64,000 nt of DNA from Anadara kagoshimensis (taxonomy: Eukaryota; Mollusca; Bivalvia; Arcoida; Arcidae). The position numbers were made by a program, and so were the translations under genes. Below are positions 1 to 11,400 of the stretch, in pieces. The stretch's first letter is position 1. Each line of letters starts with the position of its first letter. The stretch lies in NCBI GenBank assembly GCA_021292105.1, contig CM037874.1, forward strand, positions 59,994,539-60,058,538. The letters are read 5' to 3'. The notes under the pieces were generated by a model. The model was not told the DNA's origin. It saw nothing but the letters and a program-made list of their open reading frames with translations, and made no database searches.

Positions 1-403
1 TCTCATTATCAACAAGTTTGACCATATATTAAGATTTTTCCATGAATGAATTTAAATTGGAAGCTAATATTAGACTGTAACTATGGATACATAATATAGA
101 AAAGTTTACATAATATGTTTTCATGCACATATTATATTTATAGAAAAAAGTATATTAATGAGAAAATTTTATTTATTATTTTATGTTAGACACAAAGTAA
201 ACTTGATTGCATGTATTTAAAACATACGTAATGGTGAATAAAGTTTATAAAGTCTGATTTAATTATACATATATATACATACATCACTCAGTGTAATAAC
301 AATGAAATTTCATATCTTTATCTCTGACGTTTAATGCATGATGACAAAACTTTGATGTAAAGACCAGATTTGATTTATCAATGAGACACAAACTATTTTT
401 TAC
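1..403. other. AT-rich intergenic DNA, nothing recognised
   Basis: I see no coding segment, RNA gene or structured repeat here. The stretch is AT-rich and lies downstream of the RPA1 gene. Confidence 0.5.
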
Positions 404-1032
404 AGTGAAAATGGTGAAACTATGTTACAGTATCATAGTGAAAAATATGGCATAGTGAACAATGGAAAATAGCGAATAATGTGATATAGTGAACAATGTG
501 AAAATAGTGAACAATGTGACATAGTGAACAATGATAAATAGTGAACAATGGAAAATAGTGAACAATGTGACATAGTGAACTATGTGAAAATAGTGAACAA
601 TGTGAAATAAAGTTAACAATGAAAAATAGAAACAATAGGAAATAAATTGTGAACAATAGAAATAGTGAACAATGTGACAAAGTGAACAATGAAATAGTGA
701 ACAATGTGCCATAGTGAACAATATGCCATAGTGAACAGTGTGAAATAGTGAACAATGTGACAGTAAACGAAGTGAAATAGTGAACAATGTGACATAGTGA
801 ACAATGATAAATAGTGAACAATGGAAAATAGTGAACAATGTGACAAAGTGAAAGTGAATAATGTGAAATAGTGAACAATGGAAAATAGTGAACAATGTGC
901 CATAGTGAATAATGTGAAATAGTGAACAATGGAAAATCGTGAACAATGTGAAATAGTGAAAAATGTGAAATAGTGAAAAATGTGTCATAGTGAACAATGT
1001 GACATGGTGAACATTGTGAAATAGTGTGTGAT
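404..1032. repeat. Minisatellite, about 17-bp unit (atagtgaacaatgtgac)
   Basis: The core atagtgaacaatg recurs some 35 times with 15-19 bp spacing and variable tails (gtgac, gaaa, gtgaa, ataaa). Spacing is irregular, so the array is old or evolves by small indels. The minus-strand reading frames rich in HCSLFHIVHY are produced by the repeat and have no flanking gene structure. It lies about 7 kb beyond the RPA1 stop codon. Confidence 0.9.
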
Positions 1033-2733
1033 AGAAAAGAGGTAGGAAGATAACATTTAAAGGTTGAAGAGAAACTGTACAGGGGAAATGGGAGAGAAAT
1101 ACCATATATATGTTGTATATTAATCAGAAAATATAGCCTGGTTTGTATTTTATATAACTGGAAAACTAATCTGAATTTATTTTTGTTATGGGCAGGAAGT
1201 AAAACTTTTGGGTATCAATTTGTCATCAAGTGTAAAGTTTATTTAGTCTTTTATAGAATACATTCAAAATTTAAAAATAAGTTAAAATGTCTTCAAAAAC
1301 GTAACTGAATTTATTCATTGTAAAATATGTTTCACGTTGTATACAGTTGACCCTGCACTTGTACAAGGACCATACACAACGATGAAACATGTTTTACAAC
1401 AAATGAAATCATTTATGTTTTAGAAGACATTTTACCTTACTTTTTAGTTTTAAATATGGTATATAAACTTACCTCACACAAAGGATAATCTTTAAGGACA
1501 AAATTGGAATTATATTATATCTTATATATATATAACAGGAAAGTTTTTTAAAGTTATGCTTAGGTATAAAACACAGATGACAGAAAAATCAGAAAATTTT
1601 TAAAGTTTCAAAAAAAAGTTGGTATTTAACTGTTTATGATGTCATGTCAAGGTTTAAAGAAGTATTGAAAGAATTGAAGGCTGGAAAACTTTGATTTATG
1701 TTAGAATAAGTATGATTATTGATACCCAGACTGAAAATCTTCCTGGTAAGATACCATAACTGATTCATTAACTCCCACAACACACAGATGATAACTGTCC
1801 TTACCAAAGCGGAAATAAATGTCAGATACTGGAAAATTGAAGAAAATGTTTTTATTTATGTAATATTTTAGACATTTATTTTAATACAATTTTCAACAAA
1901 TTTTCTCTTTGAATCACTAAGTATCAAACAAAAACTTTACATTGCCCAAGTAGATTAAAAAAAAAAGCATCCTCACTATACAAGGTTATATCTGAAAATT
2001 CCCATCTCACCATTAATGAACAGGGTATTTTCATAATTAAATTATTTTTCTCTAAACAAAATTCTAAAACTTTAAACAATGCAAGATAATCTAAATTTTT
2101 TAAATTTTTAATGGTTTAATTTTTAAAATCTTTAAAATCGATTCAGTTTTAATGATCAAAGTAGACAAGTGCACACTTGCATGCTAATTCAAGTTGATCT
2201 AAAAAAACTGCTGAAAACATTCCAGAAACTCTTTAAACTGTTATTTTTACATGAGTCATAGGGCGCATTGAATCAGTTGTGGTATTTAGGAAATATTTAT
2301 TTTTTAATAGATTTTGTGTTTATAAAAAGGTTATTGGAATTTATTGGTTTAATTACTTATTAATGTAATAGTTTAATTACTAATGTAAAGGTTGATACTA
2401 ATTAGGCCATACCAAATTAATTTGTAGTTCATCATACTCAACAGTAAAATATCAAAGTAGGAAAAAACTCAATTCTGTTTCAAATTGTTTTCCGCCTGTT
2501 CAAAAAAATCAACATGACAAACTTTGATCTATTTTCCATGCTCATGGTATGGAGTTTTTCAACATCAATAGTCTGTTTGGGACTAAATATACATAAACCA
2601 TGTCAGTGTTTGTTGTCCCACCACCAGGACTGTTATAGTAGTACCATAGTAACTATAATAAAGGGGAATTTGCCAGAATAGTGCATTCTATACTTTTATG
2701 ATCTATAATTGTACATTTGCTTTTTCATATAAC
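1033..2733. other. Intergenic AT-rich stretch without recognised genes
   Basis: No conserved protein segment or clear repeat was found. Several A/T runs are present. Nothing here can be tied to RPA1 apart from lying downstream of its stop codon. Confidence 0.45.
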
Positions 2734-2734
2734 T

Positions 2735-2828
2735 ATAGTCAAACCTGTCTATCAAGGGCACCAGTAAGAGTGAATTTTATGGGCAGGAGACCCTTGTATA
2801 GTGACCTTTAAGGCAGGTTGAACTGTAC
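2735..2828. mobile_element. Short TIR element (MITE-like)
   Basis: The left end reads tagtcaaacctgtctatc and the right end, reverse-complemented, reads gtacagttcaacctgcct, so the termini are imperfect inverted repeats around about 95 bp. A related copy lies at 13,145-13,314. There is no coding capacity. The class is unassigned. Confidence 0.5.
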
Positions 2829-3044
2829 ATGTTTGGGTATTTTTTTCTTGATCGCCCTGTTGGAATTTTGTGTCCCTAAAGAAAAAGAAACATTTTAAAT
2901 CACTTGCGTGCCTTTTTTTAACTGATGACCTTAAAATTAATTTGGTGTAGCCTTATCATAAAATTTATAGATTTTTTCTTTTCAATAAATGATGTGTGAT
3001 TCAATTCAATGTCTAATGTTTTACTTTAATGCTGTAATGACTTA

Positions 3045-3258
3045 AAATGTCACTCATAGAATGGAGTGTTATGTCCCAGTCAAGAAAGATGATGTAGGCA
3101 ATCATAGTTATCCCAGAACATCACCAACATTTGACAAGTGAACTGACGTGTTTACTAACACCAGGATAAGTTCTGAGGGATTCAAACTTAGAAGGTGAGA
3201 GGTGCTGCCATCAATAATCTGGTGCTTTAGACCACTTGGCCACTGAGGTCAACAATGT
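3045..3258 (-). mobile_element. tRNA-derived SINE, minus strand
   Basis: On the minus strand a tRNA-like head has an A-box-like TGGCCAAGTGGTC and a B-box-like GTTTGAATCCC about 45 bases later, followed by a non-tRNA body. The head is diverged and cannot fold as a complete tRNA, so this is a SINE copy and not a tRNA gene. Confidence 0.6.
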
Positions 3259-3494
3259 CTGATGGACCACCCAAACTGAAAAAGGTTACTTAGGTTAAAT
3301 TGAAGATGTCTAACTAATCTGTAACTATAGAAACACAAACATTAGTTTTGTTTTAAAGAATTTCATCCAAACTTGTCCTAGTTTTTTACACAGGAAAAAG
3401 AATTAGGAATAAAAAGGTAAAACATTGTGCAAGATTACTACATGCTGACTTGGCACCATTCCCACTAGACATATTCCATTTTCAAAATTTGATA

Positions 3495-3720
3495 TACTAA
3501 AAAGGGAGAAATTTTTGCGTGGGTGAAATTTTCGCTTATTTTGCAGTAAAAGAATTACTGCGAAATTTTTACCCACTCAAAAATGACAACTATACAGGTT
3601 TATATATCAGAATATATACCCACTCATATCAGCAACGAGAAAATTACATCCACCCGAAATGTCAGATTTCGGAAATTGTAAAATTTTCACCCCGCGAAAA
3701 TAATCCCCTTTACAGTATAT
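3495..3720. mobile_element. TIR element (MITE) with about 45-bp imperfect ends
   Basis: The left end (tactaaaaagggagaaattt) and the reverse complement of the right end (tactgtaaaggggattattt) match over about 45 bases with mismatches, and both junctions carry TA. The interior is about 230 bp with no transposase. A 111-codon open frame covering it has no recognisable domain and is not annotated as a gene. Confidence 0.55.
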
Positions 3721-3892
3721 CATTCCTTACCATCTCCAGTTTGATTAAAGATGTTCATCTAGTCAGTCATCATGAAATCTTTAATAAACACCCAAGTGCA
3801 TATTCTAGAAAGGGGCCATTGATTCCTTTTTTTGACAAAAATTCCCATTGTTAAGCCTTAGTGGGCCATATTTCACATATAAAGAGTTCAAC

Positions 3893-5866
3893 AAGAGGCC
3901 CATGGGCCTTAACGCTCACCTGAGGCAGAGTACATATCTTTTGCAGAGGTTCAATGATCAATGACATTAATAAAAGAGAATATCAAAATTTTCAGCAGTA
4001 AGGGCCAATAATATGCAAGTATTTTTGCAAATTATTTATAATAATTATTATATAAGTATGCTATATATAACATATCTAAAGTCTAGCTACAATATGTTAT
4101 TTATAAACAACTAAAACATCTGTATAATAAAATGCGCATTAGGCCTATACCTACAATATTCCAATATACATGCCTATACAAAGAGTTTATAGTTTTTAAG
4201 ATAATTAACTATTTAAGTATTCATTCGCATCTATGAGCTTGACCTTTGAACCCATGACCTTCAATCATCAAAATGATCGTTAGGCCAATACCTACAATAT
4301 TCCAATATACATGCCTATACAAAAAGTTTAGTTTTTGAGATAATTAACCATTTAAGTATTTGTTTGCATCTATGACCTTGACCTTTGAACCTATGACCTT
4401 CATTCATATATTAAAATGATCGCTGTGCAAATGCCTACAAGATTCTAATATACATCCCTATACAAAAAGTTTATAGTTTTTGAGATAATTAACCATTTTA
4501 ATATTCGTTTGCAGCTATGACCTTGACCTTTGAACCTATGACCTTCAATCATATATCAAAATGATTGTTAGGCCAATACCTACAATATTCCAATATACAT
4601 GCCTATACAAAAGTTTATAGTTTTGAGATAATTAACAATTTCAGTATTTGTTTGCATCTATGACCTTGACCTTTGAACCTATGACCTTCAATCATATATC
4701 AAAATGATCGTTGTGCAAATGCCTACAATATTCTAATATACATGCCTATACAAAAGGTTTATAGTTTTTGAGATAAATAATCATTTCAGAACTTAATCAC
4801 ATCTGTGACCTTGACCTTTGAACCCATAACCTTCATTCACATATCAAAATAGTTGTTAGGCTAATACCTACAATATTCTAATATACATGCATATACAAAA
4901 AGTTAACAGTTTTCAAGATAATTAACCATTCAGGTATTCATTCACATCTGTGACCTTGACCTTTGAACCCATGACCTATATTCATATATCAAAATGATTG
5001 TTAGGATAATACCTAAAATATTCTAATATACATGTCTATACAAAAGTCTATAGTTTTTGAGATAAATAATCATTTCAGTACTTGTTTAAATCTGTGACCT
5101 TGACCTTTGAACTCATGACCTTTATTCATATATCAAAATGACCATTGGGCCATTACCTACAATATTCTAATATACATGCCTATACAAAAAGTTCATAGTT
5201 TTGCAGATAATTAACTATTTTGGTAAACTTGTACATCTGTGACCTTGACCTTGGAACCCATGACCTTAATCGATATATCAAAATGATCGTCATGTCAATA
5301 CCTACAATTAACCAAAAATCCTACGTCATTATCACCAGAAATTTTAAAAAATAGCATTTTTTATCAAAGGTCAAAAACTGGGACATGACCTTGACATCAA
5401 TTGGAAGAAAATCGCAAGACAAGATCAACAGTGAAAACTCCATACAATTATCTTCAGCCATTATGAAGTTATAACAATAAATGTCTCATTTTAAAAATTA
5501 CATAATTTTACGCAAAAAACACGTAACCCATTTTTCGTCCAATTTTCATGAAAAACACAATTTTAATGTATCTAGGTATCCTGAATCCAAAAATCTAATC
5601 AAAATTTGCCTGCACCTTTTGGTTTCAGAGAAGAAGATTTTTTTGTCTTTTGGCTATTTATAGTAACGGCAGCCATATTGTTGGGCGTGGTCAAACCCCG
5701 AACACAATTTTGAAAGCCTGTTACCCAAGCATAATAATCACCAAGTTTCATCAAATTTGGCTCAGTAGTTTTGGAGGAGAAGATTAAAATGTAAAGTTTA
5801 TGCACGACGGACGGTGATAGATAGCAATAGCTCATCTGAGCCTTTTGGCTCAGGTGAGCTAAAAAT
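3893..5866. mobile_element. pearl/Helentron-like non-autonomous element with tandem core
   Basis: The left end carries caagaggcccatgggcc and then gctcacctgagg. The right end is the short hairpin gctcatctgagcc-tttt-ggctcaggtgagc followed by taaaaa. The centre (about 4,090-5,310) holds about eight copies of a 140-147 bp unit marked by tgaccttgacctttgaacc and tgcctatacaaaaagtttat. End hairpins plus a tandem core are known from bivalve pearl elements, later linked to Helentrons. The assignment is by architecture, since no Rep/helicase is present. Two related fragments may lie at 17,400-17,530 and 27,560-27,720. Confidence 0.65.
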
Positions 5867-6639
5867 ATTGATGTTATGGTGTTTTGAAAATGGCAAATTC
5901 CTACAATAAACACTGCATTCCATAGCAAAGGAAATAGACACCCCAGCTCTGTAAATTGTTAAGGTAGACTAAAGATAATTATACATAGATGTATCCAATA
6001 GTAGTTGCTATGAAGTGTACGTAAACGTCAGATTTTAATGTTATGAACACCTCCAGTTAAAATATGGATATGGTATGGTATATCTATATTTATGGTTCTG
6101 GTCTACCAGAAATTTTTAATTGAAGACATCAGATGTTTCACCGAGAGTTCTTATCAGATCAGAAATAACTTGGCATGTGACTGACACTCCTGTGGAGTAA
6201 GATTCTTGCCTTCAGAAAGAAGACTAACAAACTCCCCAGCACCAAGGTCTGCACAACTGGTTTTTGGAACATAGGCAGCAACTAGCACTGTGCTCAATAA
6301 GCTCTACGTTACACCACCCAGTAACCCACCTTACTATATTTACTGGTAACTTCATATATATATCCATTAACTAACACTTGTACTTTTCTAGTAGATTCCA
6401 ATTTTCACCCCCATGGAAAAGTCTCGAGGTATGTGTACATGTCCATCCTTTTTAGTAAGCTTTTCTCAAGATCATTCCATTTTCAGGACTTAATGGAAAT
6501 ATGAAGGTAAATACGCCATAAGTACATGTCTTTTTTTATACTTCTTGATTGGTCTTCCCCTGGTGTGTGTATTAATGTACAGGGTTTACTGCACTTCACT
6601 AAAGGTATGTTAAAATGTAACCACTTAATAGATTCATTT
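5867..6639. other. Intergenic stretch, nothing recognised
   Basis: I find no conserved protein segment, RNA gene or clear repeat. It lies between the pearl-like element and a dispersed repeat fragment. Confidence 0.4.
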
Positions 6640-6800
6640 ATTGAATGGATTTTTGCATCCAACTCAAGAATATTTCACTTATATTGAGACGTCACTAGCT
6701 ATAGGTGAAGTGGTAGCACTTTTTACGATTGAAGTGCTGCTTTTTGTACTTCCTATCCCTGCCGTGACATGGGGCATCAGTTTTTAAAGTCTCTTCTGAA
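6640..6800 (+). repeat. Dispersed molluscan repeat fragment
   Basis: The series caagaatatttcacttat, gacgtcact, gtgaagtggtagcac, then gtgacatggggcatc has the same order of blocks as copies at 13,500-13,620 and 36,860-37,060. It is a moderately diverged interspersed family whose class I cannot fix. No coding capacity is seen. Confidence 0.55.
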
Positions 6801-7171
6801 AAAACCTGTAAACGCATAAGCAACACCAAATAAACACATAAAACATAATGTAAACACATCAGACAACATCATGTAAACACATATTTATTATTCTGATTCA
6901 TATTTACATTGTACATGATTTTATTTTATATTTTCAGTTATAAATACAAATATGTGGTTAGAAAAAAAATTCAAGTTGTAGTACTCTTACAAAATCTGCA
7001 ATTACTTTAAGTTGAAACGTTGTCAAATTGAGGATAAAACTTCCTCAAATCCAATTCTTCAAAATCCCATTTTAACAATGTGCAGCATTGTAGTGTAGTG
7101 AATAATGTGAAATAATAAATGGAAATGTATGAAGTAGCTATGACTACAAAATACAAACAACTAAGTACTTC

Positions 7172-8040
7172 TCTAATGGCTACTTGTAAATTATGGCATT
7201 CCCAGGAGGAGGGGTACTTGTGAATTATGACATGTGCCAGGAGGATGGCTACTTGTAAATTATGGTATGTCCCAGGAGGAGGGCTACTTGTAAATTATGG
7301 TATGTCCCAGGAGAAGGGCTACTTGTGAATTATGACATGTCCCAGGAGGAGGGCTACTTGTAAATTATGGTATGTCCAAGGAGAAGGGCTACTTGTGAAT
7401 GATGACATGTCCCAGGAGGAGGGGTACTTGTAAATTATGGCATGTCCCAGTAAAAAGGGCTACTTGTAACATATGACATGTTCCAGGAGGAGGGGTACTT
7501 GTAAATTATGGCATGTCCCAGTAAAAAGGGCTACTTGTAACATATGACATGTTCCAGGAGGAGGGGTACTTGTAAATTATGGCATGTCCCAGGAGGAGGG
7601 CTACTTGTAACATATGACATGTTCCAGGAGGAGGGGTACTTGTAAATTATGGTATGTCCCAGGAGAAGGGCTACTTGTAACATATGACATGTTCCAGGAG
7701 GAGGGGTACTTGTAAATTATGGCATGTTCCAGGAGAAGGGCTACTTGTAACATATGACATGTTCCAGGAGGAGGGGTACTTGTAAATTATGGCATGTCCC
7801 AGGAGAAGGGCTACTTGTAACATATGACATGTTCCAGGAGGAGGGGTACTTGTAAATTATGGCATGTTCCAGGAGAAGGGCTACTTGTAACATATGACAT
7901 GTTCCAGGAGGAGGGGTACTTGTAAATTATGGCATGTCCCAGGAGAAGGGCTACTTGTAACATATGACACGTTCCAGGAGGAGGGGTACTTGTAAATTAT
8001 GGTATGTCCCACAAGGACTACTTGTAAATTATGGTATATC
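7172..8040. repeat. Minisatellite, about 70-bp dimeric unit
   Basis: Two related halves of about 35 bp alternate, one with gtacttgtaaattatggcat and one with ctacttgtaacatatgacat, joined by gtcccaggagaagg or gttccaggaggagg. There are about 12 double units, and the first 300 bp contains less regular single halves. It starts about 350 bp beyond the RPA1 stop codon, so part may fall in the 3' UTR, but no clear poly(A) signal settles this. Confidence 0.9.
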
Positions 8041-8392
8041 AAAGGAGAATGATGACTTTGGTATCCAGATTGTAATGAATCTAAAGCTGACTAGGATATA
8101 ATTTACATTACACCCCTCTTTCTTTCTGTCCCTACTAATGTAATACATATTTCTGTTATTATTGATTCCCTTAATATTGTGAACAGATAAACCAGTATTT
8201 TTAACAGAATACACTGTATGGTTAGTTTTACAGAGCACCGGAATTTAGTCTATTTCAGGTAGATAATAATGAAGTTGATTGATGTCTTTGTTTTCAACAC
8301 TGAATTGTTGTCTTACATTTAACTTAAGACCATCAAATCTCACTTCACCAAATGTAGAATGTCTAAATAAATATCACAATTATATGCATAAT

Positions 8393-8494
8393 TCAACCTG
8401 CCATACTCTGTATTTCATCAACAAGTCGTCGTCCATAATCTACAAAGTCCAGCGGAGTGGCGTTAACACAAACCGTCTTCAGTCTACTCTCATC
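8393..8494 (-). CDS. RPA1: RPA1 exon 18 (terminal), DBD-C C-terminus
   Basis: This exon encodes [16 protein letters not shown] then [17 protein letters not shown] and a TGA stop at 8,393-8,395. Human RPA1 ends [26 protein letters not shown]..., so family and end agree. The acceptor is tttgtag before GATGAG, phase 0, 34 codons including the stop. Confidence 0.95.
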   Translation of the reverse strand, partial: DESRLKTVCVNATPLDFVDYGRRLVDEIQSMAG

Positions 8495-11400
8495 CTACAA
8501 ACAATCATAAAATATCATATGTATTAATTCAGGTATTTCCTAACATTTATCAAAAAATAATATATGGGTTCTGTGAACTGGAATCCCAAGTCAGAGCCCA
8601 CCAGATCCAAGGCCAGAGAACACCAACGCAGTTCAGAGGACACCATACCCAGAGGCAGAATACACCAGACCCCAAGTCAGAGAACACCAGATCCCAGGTC
8701 ATAGAACACCAAATTCCAGGTCATAGAACAACAGATCCCAGGTCAAAGATCATCAGACCCTATGTCAGATAACACCAGATCCAAGACCAGAGAACACCAA
8801 CGCACAGTTCAGAGGACACCATACCCAGAGGCAGGATACACCAGACCCAAGTCAGAGAACACCAGATCCCAGGTCATAGAACAACAGATCCCAGGTCAAA
8901 GAACACCAAACCCCAGGTCAGAGAACACCAGACCCCTGGTCAGAGAACACCAGACCCAAAGTCAAAGAACAACAGATCCCAGGTCAGAGAACACCAGATA
9001 CCAGGTCAGAGAACACCAAATCCCAGGTCATAGAACACCAAATCCCAGGTCAGAGAACACCAGATCCCAGGCTAGAGAACACAAAATCACAAGTTAGAGA
9101 ACACTAAATCACAGGTCAGAGAGCACCAGATGACAGTTTAGACCACTAGATCCCAGGTCAGAGAACACCAGTTGACAGGTAAGAGACCACCAGATCCCAG
9201 GTACGAGACCACCAGATCCCAGGTCATAGAACACCGATCCCAGGTCAGAGATTTACTTTATAAACTGTTCATTTTTTCAGCAAATGCCCAATTTTTGTAA
9301 ATACCAAATGGCATTTAATAAGTGGAGTTATGGTGTTTACACCCAACTCCCTCAAGAAAATACAACATGGAGTAAATGATTCCAAAAGAAACCAGACACA
9401 TGTTCCAAGTCAAAATGGTGTTTTAGCACACATTCTTAAGCAATACAATTTTTATAACAAACCATGTGATGCAATTTACTCCAATGAAAATGTTTGAATA
9501 TGATTTGATAATAATAATACTTACATTGTAAGTCTCAACTTTAGCTCTAAGTTTGAAAATGTAAGATTTGAACATTGCATCCTGGAATACTTGATCAAAA
9601 GCTGCTTCATTCTAAAATCAAAGTAATTAGAAATTAAATTTTTGTATCAATTAATATATTCATGTGACTAGAATAAACAATAATATTGAAGCCTATATAA
9701 CTGGAAGTATTAACTCTGATTTAGTTTCCATGACAACAACATTTTTGTTCTGCTGTATAAAGGGTCAGTCTGCAAATCTTGTCATGTTACCAGCTTGAAG
9801 TTACAATTTTCCAATGCAAGAACTATAAGTGTGATTAGAAACTGGGTCAGATGTCATCAAACATTTGATCATAATTCCACATAACCAACGCCAATTGTTG
9901 TTCTGACATCAAATAACAGAACGCTTTGATATCCTGCAGGGTTTCAAAATTATTATCCAGGTACAAAATCAACACACAATTTTTATGTAATCAAACAGTC
10001 AAATCTACAAATCCATTATTAATGGATCAAATGATGGGGAAATAAAAGCTTATTTATAAGTTTTTAAATCTGTGCATTTATAAACTACTGGTTGTAAAAT
10101 TGGGGATAGTTGGGGGCCTTTTTAATAGTCCAGTGCCCATCTGAAGTTCAGACTTTTACCGGTATTATCATTGGTCCCATTGTTGTCTTTTTTGGTCCTG
10201 TTATGGCAGAAAAAACATTAAATGTAGTTGAGATGAATACCATATCTATAGAAGTATGAAAGGTCAGAAACTGTTTTAAAGAATTACTCATTATAACATG
10301 TGATAAGCTAATATTAAATTCTACATTAAAATGCTCACAGAATCTCTGAGATCACCTATCTCATCTGCTGGACGTCCAAGTAGCATTTCTGCTGACTCCT
10401 GGAAACATGTCACCCACTGGTTATCTGAAAAGTCGGCAAGATTTGCCTGAAATAAAAGAAATATTGCATCAAATGTTAAAATTTTAAGATAGGACAAATT
10501 CAAATAACAATGTAAATAAGAAAGTGAGTAATTCACATTTGTTTTATCTGTGTGTCCTCAGGAACAGTAAGTGCAATTGTTATGCACTGAATTTAAACAC
10601 AAATGTATATTACCACATATTTCCGTATATACGTCGCCCCGGTAGATACGTCGCACCCCCACCCCAGGCCAGCAAGCCCAGTATTTTCTAAAGGTCGTCT
10701 ACATACGTCGCAGCCAAAAATTTGCCAGAGAAAATTTAAGATTTGCTCAGCAAGAGCCATTGATTTTCAATTCCATGAATAAAGAAACAAAAGCTTTAAC
10801 CGGTGTTATTTATTATTTTTCTTCTTAATAAATATTGTTTGAATAGCTTGTGTGAATTAAACATGTATGTAGATATTATTTTTTACATGTATGGATACAA
10901 ATGATGTATATTGCTTAAATAAAACAGGTACTTTTTGGCTCCCGATCATGAGATCGGTAAATTCACATGTTGTTGTCACCGACAAAGGAAATCAAAGTTT
11001 GATCATGCGCAGAGGTTGCGATATGTATTGCATGATTTGTTTAAACAAGGGGTCGCTTATAGCGTTATTAGACTCATGTTCCAGATGTTATAATACTGGA
11101 CTGTCGGTATTATGTTAAAGTTGACGATCTATTGCTTACTCGGGGGTAAATATCGCCATTTTATATTGTTCAGAATGACATATGGTTTTGCATTCGAGAG
11201 TATTGGTCAATAACTAGGACGACCTTCGGTTGTTTGAACTTTTGTGAAGAATAATTTGTATTCATTTTTGTTGCGTTTAAAATCTAAACATGTCGTTGAA
11301 ATTGCAAATTAAATTTTAATAAATTTTATGAATATCCCGATCAGCGATTGTCCAATCCTGACATTTTTTACTCAAACCGAAAAATGCGAAAGTGCCGTAT

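Noticed and set aside
420-1105. Minus-strand frames with HIVHYFTLFTI-like repeats
   Set aside because: Products of a 17-bp minisatellite, with no gene context.
8029-8238. 69-residue minus-strand open frame downstream of RPA1
   Set aside because: No recognisable domain and no link to RPA1 phase. Treated as chance or 3' UTR sequence.
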